DNA of 64,000 nucleotides from Luteibacter sp. GTDB taxonomy: Bacteria > Pseudomonadota > Gammaproteobacteria > Xanthomonadales > Rhodanobacteraceae. A program made the position numbers and the translations under genes. The stretch lies in the NCBI RefSeq assembly GCF_009912395.1, contig NZ_WNDO01000011.1, positions 1 to 64,000 on the forward strand. The letters run 5' to 3'. The notes below the pieces were generated by a model. The model was not told the origin of the DNA, searched no databases, and saw only the letters and a list, made by a program, of their open reading frames with translations. This document shows positions 34,303 to 41,501 of the stretch, piece by piece (the stretch's first letter is position 1; each line of letters opens with the position of its first letter).

Positions 34303-34392
34303 ATGGCTGTGCCAAATAGTAAGGCATTCTCACACCCACCGCCCGACCCACGCGGTCCACGGACGTCCCGGAGCCCCTCCGGACGCGGCTAA
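34303..34392 (+). CDS. Micro-ORF, 29 residues, Pro/Arg-rich
   Basis: A complete ATG-to-TAA frame starts six bases after GGAG. The peptide begins MAVPNSKAFSHPPPDPRG and continues with an Arg/Ser/Pro stretch to Gly, with no hydrophobic segment. It would be cytoplasmic, basic and unstructured. The folded leader and a well-spaced ribosome-binding site argue for translation, but the length is small and no family is recognised. It may be a regulatory leader peptide, or the target of the RNA upstream. Confidence 0.4.
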   Translation: MAVPNSKAFSHPPPDPRGPRTSRSPSGRG

Positions 34393-34517
34393 ACGCCCGG
34401 CCTGTCCGCTTTTCTCATGGTATTTCCCTCCGCCGAGCCACCCGGCGCGTAGCGCCGTGGGCGAATGAGAACATCGGATAGTCGGACCTTGTGAGATCGA
34501 ACCGCCCGAGTCGATGA

Positions 34518-34541
34518 GGGGCACGGCCGTTGGCGTGCCCC
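34518..34541. repeat. Hairpin in leader of 34572 gene
   Basis: GGGGCACG (34518-34525) and CGTGCCCC (34534-34541) are perfect 8-base arms around an 8-base loop, 30 bases before the start of the next gene. The rest of the 179-base stretch after the micro-ORF is GC-rich with no other recognised signal. It may be a regulatory leader hairpin. Confidence 0.4.
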
Positions 34542-34571
34542 GCTCGGAAGCGGTGGATGAGGATTTGAGAA

Positions 34572-34862
34572 ATGACTGAACCGAAAGACGACAGCGTCCT
34601 CGGCGAGGGCAGCTTTGCCCTGAATCTGGACGCCAGCGTTGACATGCTGATGAACGATGCCACGGCGATGCAGGCCTATGCCGAAGCCATGCAGGCGATG
34701 TTGACCGAGTACATGATGGAGAACGAGGTGCCGAATCGGCGGTATCTCACGCGGGCGATGTCGGGCGTGAATCTGTTACATCGGATGAGCCTGCAATGCA
34801 CAAAGCAGGCAAATGTTCGGCGCATGTGGGATGAAGTGCGCGCATTAGGCGGTGCGAAATGA
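34572..34862 (+). CDS. Small hypothetical helical protein
   Basis: The 96-residue product is acidic at its start (MTEPKDDSVLGEG) and otherwise mostly helical and Met/Ala-rich (MLMNDATAMQAYAEAMQAML), ending in a basic stretch. No signal peptide, membrane helix or known motif is visible. GAGG lies a suitable distance before the ATG. It is coupled by an ATGA overlap to the next gene, a small membrane protein. The position after the structured leader suggests that all belong to one small mobile or prophage-derived unit, which is a guess. Confidence 0.65.
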   Translation: MTEPKDDSVLGEGSFALNLDASVDMLMNDATAMQAYAEAMQAMLTEYMMENEVPNRRYLTRAMSGVNLLHRMSLQCTKQANVRRMWDEVRALGGAK

Positions 34863-35164
34863 CGATCGAATTATGGGAGATCGCGATCGCGCTGATCCTG
34901 TTACCGATCAATGCGCTGATCTTCATCGCACGTCGCTACCAGCATTGTTCGTTGGCCATCGGCGCGAAGGTATTCACCGGGATTTCCTTGATCGCCTTCA
35001 TTGTCGCGGCCTTCGCGTTAGGCAGTTTTGCCGGTCGCTATGATCTGCGTCCTCACCAATACGAATGGCCGGATAACTGGCTGGAATTCTCCGGCGCCTT
35101 GCTGATCGGCTCGACGTTGGGGGCGATCTGGATGTGGTTCATCTCGCGGGAACCCGAGTTGTAG
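34859..35164 (+). CDS. Small inner-membrane protein with REP-supplied stop
   Basis: The 101-residue protein has three hydrophobic helices: about 5-24, 36-60 and 78-95 (LIGSTLGAIWMWFI). It starts in an ATGA overlap with the preceding gene. Its stop TAG (35162-35164) belongs to the GTAGG head of a REP element, so the last residues or the end point may have been set by the repeat. No family is recognised. The pair with the small helical protein suggests a two-component unit at the membrane. Confidence 0.6.
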   Translation: MTIELWEIAIALILLPINALIFIARRYQHCSLAIGAKVFTGISLIAFIVAAFALGSFAGRYDLRPHQYEWPDNWLEFSGALLIGSTLGAIWMWFISREPEL

Positions 35165-35239
35165 GAGCGCGCTTGCGCGCGATCCCGCGTAGCGGGCCAG
35201 ATTGCCGCTGCCGCGGATCGCGCGCAAGCGCGCTCCTAC
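35161..35239. repeat. REP inverted pair overlapping a stop codon
   Basis: Left arm 35161-35185, right arm 35215-35239, 25 bases each and exact inverses. The left arm begins GTAGGAGCGCGCTTGCGCGC, and its second to fourth bases are the TAG stop of the upstream gene. The 29-base loop holds a CCCGC/GCGGG mini-hairpin. Confidence 0.88.
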
Positions 35240-35263
35240 AGGTGTACGGGGTCGCGAGCACCC

Positions 35264-35349
35264 ATCGCCGATGCGATCGGCTCCCACCCTTCGGTAGGCA
35301 GGTAGCGATGACCGGCTACCGAAGGGTGGGAGCCGATCGCATCGGCGAT
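35264..35349. repeat. 34-bp perfect inverted repeat, second REP class
   Basis: Two 34-base arms (35264-35297 and 35316-35349) are perfect inverses around an 18-base loop. The right arm contains GTGGGAGCCGATCGCATCGG, which has the GTRGGAGC head and a small GCCGAT/ATCGGC stem, so it is probably a variant REP family. It lies 24 bases after the GTAGG-type pair. Confidence 0.85.
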
Positions 35350-35741
35350 TGTCACAAGGGTGCGTCACCGTCCGGAGAGCCGTCGGGCCGCCGCCGGGGC
35401 GCGACTTGAGGAGCCGAGGGCTGGTGGTCGGACAAGACCGCGCAGCGGGGCCGGTCAGGATGACCGGCCTTTTTCGCCGAGGCAGGAGCCGAGTCGAAAA
35501 ATCCCGGCCACCTGCCCGAGCCCGAAGGGGCGAAGCCATAAAACATGGGCCGCGCAGCGGCCAACCTTTCCCGAGGGACGGCGGAGCCGGCGCGCCCCGG
35601 CGGCGGCCCGACGGCTCCACCCGCCACGCCCGAGCGCCGCGAGCGAGGCCGAAGGCGAGCCCAACCTACGAAGCGACTGTACGGCGCAAGCCGTTCAAAA
35701 CACGGGCTGCAAAGCAGCCAACCTCTTCCAAAGCAACGCGC
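35350..35741. other. GC-rich region without a clear gene
   Basis: About 390 bases between the inverted repeat and the tamB stop. It holds a rightward terminator hairpin (35449-35474) and recurrent CAGCGGCC/GCAGCC-type motifs. A leftward frame of about 90 codons crosses it but shows low-complexity Pro/Arg/Ala content and no plausible start signal. I see no protein family. Confidence 0.55.
35449..35474 (+). terminator. Rho-independent terminator
   Basis: GGCCGGTCA and TGACCGGCC form a perfect 9-base stem around GGA, followed directly by TTTTT. It faces rightward, so it probably ends the transcript from the small genes at 34572-35164 or a non-coding RNA from the repeat region. Confidence 0.75.
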
Positions 35742-38700
35742 TCAACGCTCCAGTCGATAGTTCAAGCTAGCCCGCGAGAAATCCGTCGCGTTCTGTGCCT
35801 CGAAGTTCCAGCGGTGGCTCAGGATGTAGCGCAAGGTGATGACCTGGCCTGGATCGAACAGGCCCACGCCGTAGCTGAGGTAGAGGCGGGGCGACAGGTA
35901 CTTGCCTACGGTGAAGGCCGAGGTGCCGCCCAGCGCGTCGTTGTTGCTCACGCCGATATCGTCCACGCCGATTTTCGAGCCCACGCTCTTCGCCAGCAGA
36001 TCGCCCGCCGCCGAACCCAACGCCTGCGCGGCCGCGCCCACCATGTTGCCTTCGCCACCCTTCACCTGCGACAGCGGCTTGCCCGTCACCAGGTAGGAGA
36101 GGGCATCCGACTGCTCCATCACCGGATTCGAGAACACCGTCAGCACCGGACGGCGCGCGGTACCCGACACATACAGGCCAACTTTCTGACCGTCGTCGAT
36201 CGTCGCGTTCGGATTCAGAGTGCGCGACGCGCGGATGTTCAGGCCCGGGTTGTCGATCGGCGTGGATGCGAACAGCAACTGACCCTGCTCGATGCGCAGA
36301 TCCTGACCGTACGCCTTGTACGTACCATCGACGCCGATCTGGCCCTGGCCCGTCGTTGCGCGACCCGGACGCTCACGCACATCAAGTAGACCCGTGATGC
36401 GACCGTCGATGCCGAAGCCCACCAGGTGCACCTTCTGCCCCAGGTCGACCCGGATATCGGCGGTGATCGGCGATGCCTGCGCAGCGGCCTCCTGCTGCTT
36501 CTCATCCACCACGACGACATCGCTCGACGCCTTCGTCGCACCGGCACCCGGCAATTTTTCGACGTTCACATCCGCCATGTCGATGCCCAGTTTGCCGCTG
36601 ACATTCATGCCCTTGGCATCTTGCACGATCTGGATATCCGGCGAGATCACCGCCTTCGCGGCCGGAATATCCACCGCCGTGAACTTCGAACCCTCGATGC
36701 CCAGGCGCATTTGCGCGCCTTCGCCCAGCGCCGCATTGCCCTTTACCGACAGTGTGCCTTCGCCCGAACGGATCGTGCCGTCTACGATGAAATTCTTCGC
36801 GTCGGTGGTGTTGACGCTGATCCGACCATCCTTCAGCTTCAGGCCCGCACTCGGTACTTCCGCCGCGAATCCACCCAACACTGCCTGACCGGTGACCGCC
36901 GGTGCCGCCACGGTACCGCCCAGGCCGAAGTTGCCATCCAGTCCACCCTTGACCTCGGCGATCTCGGTGGTGAACAGCTCCACGAACGACAGGCTCTTCA
37001 GGTGCAACGCGATGTTGCCGCCCAGCGCCTGCTGGGCGCCGGTGATCGACACGTTGCCATCGATGCTGCCGCCATCGTTGATCGCGGCACGCAGCGTCAG
37101 TCGCTGGTTGTCTGGCGCCAGCTGCGCGTTGGCGCTGAGGTCGTTGTAGACCAACAACGGCTGGTCCGCGTGATCCGTATACGCCACCGAGCCATGCGTG
37201 CTGGTGATGTTAGCCTGGCCCGACAACGCGCCGGCCGCCGTACGACGCACATTACCGTCGCCCTCGAGGATGCCTTCGGCGCGCATCGGCACGTTGGACG
37301 CCTCGGCCAGCGACATCAGCAACGCCAGCGGCACGCGACGCAGGCGATAGCTCGCATCGAGATTGCCCGCCTTGTCCTGCTTGCCCGCGACGCACAACAG
37401 GGGATCGCCCGCCGTGAGGCAGAGATCGCTCATGCTCGCCGCACCATCCTTCCATGCCAGCTGGCTGGCGTTCTGCAAACGCCAGCGCGGCAGGCCCTGG
37501 AAATCGATATCCAGACGAGACAGGCTGCCGTTCCACGCGCCGTCCTTGAGCGAGCCCGACAGCGTCAGGTCGGCGGCGAGGGGGCGGCCCTTCGCATCCA
37601 CCGTGAGCTGATGGCGCTGCTCGTTACCGTCCGCATTGATCGCGATGCGATCGAACACCCGCCCGCCGGTCACCGCGTTGGTGCCGACCACGTCGAGCTT
37701 GCCGCCGGGCTTGCCGATATCCGGCACGTCGGCGTCGATGCTCACCGCGTCGAGCTTCTGTCCTGCGTAGACGATGGCATTGCCGCGCAGGTTCGCCTTC
37801 ACGGCCAGCGAGGGCCAGCGGCCCTTTACGCCGACATCGCCCTGTACGCGACCGCCCGCATCCGGCAACCAATCGCCCAGCGAGGCAATAGCGAGTTTCA
37901 GCGTGGCGTCGTTGGACGTATCCCCCTTCGCGTCGAGACGGATGGTGCTACCGCCGGAAGCAAGGTCCAGTGAGCCGTTCACCACCTCGTTGGGTTTGAG
38001 CTCCAGCTTGCCGTTGCCGCGCAGCGGACGTTTGCGCAGGGTGCCGTCGAGCTTGCGCAGGTCAAGCGTACCCAGCGGACCGTCCTTCGCGAGGTGACCC
38101 TCGGTGGACAGGTCCAGATCAAGGGCGCCGCCCCATTCGGCGAGCAACTGGCCCGGATCGAAGTGCTGGCCCTTGAGGTCGAGCTTCCACGCCATCTCGG
38201 GCTTCAGCGTGACCGTGCCGCTGGCCGCGAGATCGCCGTTGGGCTGCTTGAGATCCAGCGTGTGCAGCGTGATGGCCTCGGGTTTGCCGTCGAGGTTCAG
38301 CGTGAACTTGCCGATGTGCCCCGGCGGACCGATATCGACATCGCCATCGGCGTGATACGCCTCGGCGCCGCCCTTAAACGTAAGGCGGCCCGCGCTGGCG
38401 AGATCCTGGCCCGCCACGTTGGCGGGCACCAGCACATCCTTCCAGACCAGGGCGAGGTCGGCGGTGAGCGGCTGCGCCGCGATCTCCACCGTGCCCTTCG
38501 CGGTAAGCGAGCCCTTGATCTGCGGCGAACCGACCGTGAGTTCGTCGAGGGTGAGACGCTTGTACTCGTGGTCGAACGCGGCCTTCATCGGCGCCAGGCG
38601 CACGCGGTAGTCGTTGAGGTCGACGTTGCCCGTGAGGTTCGCGCTGTAACGATCGCCCGAGCCTTCCACCGCCACACCCAGCGATTGCAGCGTGCCCTCG

Positions 38701-39491
38701 CCGAGCAGCGGCTTGGGATCGAAGCGCGGGGCGTCGATCTTCGCTGTCCAGGCAAAGTCGCCACTCTGCACGAGGTTGGCATCCACCTGCGCGACGAACG
38801 GCAGGCGTAGCTTCACGATGGTGTGTGCCTTTGCGCCGTCGCTGTGCGCTTCGAGGTCGCCTGCGTACTCGATATCGCCCACCTTCCACGCGAACGAGGC
38901 CTTGCCGTCGCCGCTGTAGCCCTTGCCCACGGCAAGCTTGCCACCGAGGTCGGCCTGGCCGTCGGGCGCGCGCAGGGCGAGCGTCTTCAGTTCGATGCCC
39001 TTGCCGGTCCACGAGCCCGCGAGGTCGAGCGAGTTCGATTCGAACAGCGGCTGGCCGCCCTGGGTCACTTTCACATGGCCCACGCGCACCTTGTCGAAGA
39101 CCAGATCGAGCGGCGGCTTCAGCGAGAACGGTTCGGAGGATTTATCCGGTTCGGGCTGGCTCGGCGGCAGCGCCACGTCGACGCCGTCGACCGACAGGTC
39201 GAAGATATGGGCACGCTGGCGGAGCAGGGCGCCGAACGAGAAATCGAGATGGGCGGTGGCGACACGGACATCCATGCCCTTGCCGTCCTGGTAGCGCACG
39301 CCCTTGAGGTCGAGCGGCCCGGCCAACCTGCCCTCGGCCTGGTCGACCGAGAGGGCGTTATCGGTGAAGCCCTTGGCGCGCTCCAGCGCGAAGCGCAGGC
39401 CGGACGCCGTGCCCACCAGCCACCAGACGCCCAGCGCCACCACGAGGATCAGGACGCCGAGCACCACGCCGATGCGGATCAACCATTTCAT
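35742..39491 (-). CDS. tamB: Translocation and assembly module subunit TamB
   Basis: The 1249-residue inner-membrane-anchored protein forms a long hydrophobic-grooved beta structure across the periplasm and works with TamA in outer-membrane assembly and lipid transport. A single N-terminal membrane helix (about 2-24, MKWLIRIGVVLGVLILVVAL) is followed by about a thousand residues of repeated beta-strand sequence. The C-terminal DUF490 region (about 950-1249) ends in the conserved LSYGVGLFDPG and an Arg tail. The ATG at 39491 is preferred over an upstream GTG, and GAGGAG lies nine bases before it. It sits 11 bases after tamA, which places both in one operon. Confidence 0.94.
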   Translation of the reverse strand: MKWLIRIGVVLGVLILVVALGVWWLVGTASGLRFALERAKGFTDNALSVDQAEGRLAGPLDLKGVRYQDGKGMDVRVATAHLDFSFGALLRQRAHIFDLSVDGVDVALPPSQPEPDKSSEPFSLKPPLDLVFDKVRVGHVKVTQGGQPLFESNSLDLAGSWTGKGIELKTLALRAPDGQADLGGKLAVGKGYSGDGKASFAWKVGDIEYAGDLEAHSDGAKAHTIVKLRLPFVAQVDANLVQSGDFAWTAKIDAPRFDPKPLLGEGTLQSLGVAVEGSGDRYSANLTGNVDLNDYRVRLAPMKAAFDHEYKRLTLDELTVGSPQIKGSLTAKGTVEIAAQPLTADLALVWKDVLVPANVAGQDLASAGRLTFKGGAEAYHADGDVDIGPPGHIGKFTLNLDGKPEAITLHTLDLKQPNGDLAASGTVTLKPEMAWKLDLKGQHFDPGQLLAEWGGALDLDLSTEGHLAKDGPLGTLDLRKLDGTLRKRPLRGNGKLELKPNEVVNGSLDLASGGSTIRLDAKGDTSNDATLKLAIASLGDWLPDAGGRVQGDVGVKGRWPSLAVKANLRGNAIVYAGQKLDAVSIDADVPDIGKPGGKLDVVGTNAVTGGRVFDRIAINADGNEQRHQLTVDAKGRPLAADLTLSGSLKDGAWNGSLSRLDIDFQGLPRWRLQNASQLAWKDGAASMSDLCLTAGDPLLCVAGKQDKAGNLDASYRLRRVPLALLMSLAEASNVPMRAEGILEGDGNVRRTAAGALSGQANITSTHGSVAYTDHADQPLLVYNDLSANAQLAPDNQRLTLRAAINDGGSIDGNVSITGAQQALGGNIALHLKSLSFVELFTTEIAEVKGGLDGNFGLGGTVAAPAVTGQAVLGGFAAEVPSAGLKLKDGRISVNTTDAKNFIVDGTIRSGEGTLSVKGNAALGEGAQMRLGIEGSKFTAVDIPAAKAVISPDIQIVQDAKGMNVSGKLGIDMADVNVEKLPGAGATKASSDVVVVDEKQQEAAAQASPITADIRVDLGQKVHLVGFGIDGRITGLLDVRERPGRATTGQGQIGVDGTYKAYGQDLRIEQGQLLFASTPIDNPGLNIRASRTLNPNATIDDGQKVGLYVSGTARRPVLTVFSNPVMEQSDALSYLVTGKPLSQVKGGEGNMVGAAAQALGSAAGDLLAKSVGSKIGVDDIGVSNNDALGGTSAFTVGKYLSPRLYLSYGVGLFDPGQVITLRYILSHRWNFEAQNATDFSRASLNYRLER

Positions 39492-39502
39492 GCCGGCGCT
39501 CC

Positions 39503-41269
39503 TCACAGGTCGGGCCCGATGACGACATGCAGATGGATGCCGTGTTCGTTCTTGTCACCGACGGGGACGCCCACGTCGGCGCGGATCATGCCCACCGGGG
39601 ACAGCCAGCGCACGCCGAGGCCCGCACCCACGCGCGGACTGTAATTGGTGCCGGTGAACGCGTTGCCCGCGTCCACGAAGGCGGCCATGCCCCAGTTCTT
39701 CGTGAAGTAGTGTTCCACCTCGGTGCTGCCCACGAGCAGGCCTTCGCCGCCGATCACGCGGTTGAACGCATTACGCGGGCCGATGCTCTCGAAATCGTAG
39801 CCGCGCACCGAACGATCGCCACCGGCGAAGAAGCGCAGCTGGGGCGGCAGGTCGCTGAAGTTGTTCGTCCAGATCTTGCCGGCCGAGCCGCGCAGGATCA
39901 GGCGGTTGTTGCCCCAGAAGGAGCGGATCCATTTCGCGTCGCCGATCACCTGCGAGAAGCTGGCGTCGGAGAGCAACGTGCCGACGGTGCTGCGCCCCGT
40001 GATGGTCAGCGACCAGCCGTTGCGTACGAAGGTGGGGTTGTCACCGCTTTTCCGGCTCAGCGAGATCTCGGGGTAGAGCAGGGTGCTTCGTCCGCGTTCC
40101 AGGCCTTCGGCGTTGTCGCCCTCGCCACCGCGCTTGCCCACGGTGAAGGTGCCGGACAGCGCGTTGATGCCGATCGTGCGCTGCCAGCCGTGCCAAAGGC
40201 GCGTTTCGTTGGCGACCAGCTGCAAGGTGCGCGATTTGGATGTGACCGTGTTCGCGTCGCGGAAGTTGGCGCCGAAGTTGAAGCTACGCTGGTTCGGGCC
40301 GGGCATGGGAATCTGGTACAGCGTGGACAGCGTCTTCAGGCGTTGGGCGGCCACCAGTTCGTTCTTCCACTTGTGGCCGCGGTCGTTGATCCAGCGTTTC
40401 TCGATGCCGCCGCGCAGGCCCGGGCCGGTGTCCGTGCCGAAGAACGGGCCGCCGGTGTAGATGGTGCGCTTGGCGGGTGCCAGCTCCACGTCGATGTCGA
40501 TGTGGCCTTCCTTCGCGTTGTCCGTATCGGGGATGACGTTCACTACCGAGAAATAGTCGGCGCCGTTGAGCGCCTGCTGGAGCTGGAGCAACTGGCCCTG
40601 CGAGAAGTAGTCGCCGCTCTTGAAGGGCACGTAGCGCTCGAGGAAGCCTTCGCGGAACTGCGAGTTCTTGAAGACGATCTTGCCGTAGCGATAGCGCTGG
40701 CCGGCCTCCCATTTTAGCTGGATGTCCGCGCTGTGTTCCGCGCGATTGACCTCGACGCGGCGGGTGACCAGCTTGGCATCCAGGAAGCCGGTGGCGGTGA
40801 GCGCGCCACCGATGGCGTCGCGCGCGGCGTCGTATTCGCCATCGTTGAGGGTCTTGCCCTTGAGGTCGTTCATGGCGCGCACGAAATGACGCACCGAAGG
40901 CACCTTGCCGGCATCGTCGTCCAGTTCCACCGACACGTTTTTCACGGTGACGGGAACGCCCGGCACCACGTGCAGCGTCACCTGCCAGTCGTTGCCGACC
41001 TGCTTGAGGTCGCCGGTGGCGGTAGCTTCGTAATAACCGTACGGGCGTAACGCGGCCTGCACTTCGTCGGGCGCTTTTTCGTAAAGGCGACGGACCTGCG
41101 CGGCGGTAACGTCGCGCTTGGCGTACTGGGTCAGGCTGACGCCGGAAAAAACGGCGCCCTTGAGATTGTCGTCAACGCCGTCGACGTTGAGCACGACGCC
41201 CGCATGCGCGAGCGAAGGCAGGAAGAACCACGGCAGAAGCAGCAGTCCATGGCGTCTGGTTAGGCGCAT
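39503..41269 (-). CDS. tamA: Translocation and assembly module subunit TamA
   Basis: The 588-residue outer-membrane protein of the Omp85 family has a signal peptide (1-24, ending SLAHA), POTRA domains (about 25-260) and a 16-strand barrel. GGDRSVRGYDFESIGP is the conserved Omp85 motif 6 region with the signature RGY, and the C-terminus ends in a typical beta strand. It partners with TamB, encoded just downstream, to insert autotransporters and other outer-membrane proteins. The ATG at 41269 is chosen because it starts the signal peptide; upstream in-frame codons do not resemble protein. Confidence 0.94.
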   Translation of the reverse strand: MRLTRRHGLLLLPWFFLPSLAHAGVVLNVDGVDDNLKGAVFSGVSLTQYAKRDVTAAQVRRLYEKAPDEVQAALRPYGYYEATATGDLKQVGNDWQVTLHVVPGVPVTVKNVSVELDDDAGKVPSVRHFVRAMNDLKGKTLNDGEYDAARDAIGGALTATGFLDAKLVTRRVEVNRAEHSADIQLKWEAGQRYRYGKIVFKNSQFREGFLERYVPFKSGDYFSQGQLLQLQQALNGADYFSVVNVIPDTDNAKEGHIDIDVELAPAKRTIYTGGPFFGTDTGPGLRGGIEKRWINDRGHKWKNELVAAQRLKTLSTLYQIPMPGPNQRSFNFGANFRDANTVTSKSRTLQLVANETRLWHGWQRTIGINALSGTFTVGKRGGEGDNAEGLERGRSTLLYPEISLSRKSGDNPTFVRNGWSLTITGRSTVGTLLSDASFSQVIGDAKWIRSFWGNNRLILRGSAGKIWTNNFSDLPPQLRFFAGGDRSVRGYDFESIGPRNAFNRVIGGEGLLVGSTEVEHYFTKNWGMAAFVDAGNAFTGTNYSPRVGAGLGVRWLSPVGMIRADVGVPVGDKNEHGIHLHVVIGPDL

Positions 41270-41449
41270 GAGCGTCCCGGTCCGGTCGTGGTCCAAGGCC
41301 GTGCACGAGACAGGGCCGCTAACGGGGGCGCGCCCGGCATCCCCTGAAGTGTGTGTCTGGACGTAACTTACCGCGCGGCATGCGGAAGTGTCGATAGAGC
41401 GGACGGCGGAAACCTGAACAGGTTGAAGGATTTGAGTGCTGGATGTGAA

Positions 41450-41473
41450 GACGGCCTCCCGAGGGAGGCCGTC
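41450..41473. terminator. Hairpin between glucan synthase and tamA
   Basis: GACGGCCTCCC and GGGAGGCCGTC form a perfect 11-base stem, tightly looped. A short T-run follows in either direction (TTT rightward, TCTTC leftward). It lies just past the stop of the leftward glucan synthase gene and likely ends that transcript. Confidence 0.65.
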
Positions 41474-41501
41474 TTTCGCGTCGCTTCGTCGGCGTGTTTC
41501 C

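Noticed and set aside
35352-35627. 91-codon leftward frame after the inverted repeat
   Set aside because: Pro/Arg/Ala low-complexity content, no ribosome-binding site, and it overlaps a strong terminator on the other strand.
36426-37973. 515-codon rightward frame within tamB
   Set aside because: It is antisense to tamB and shows no coherent domain; it is a GC-skew artefact.
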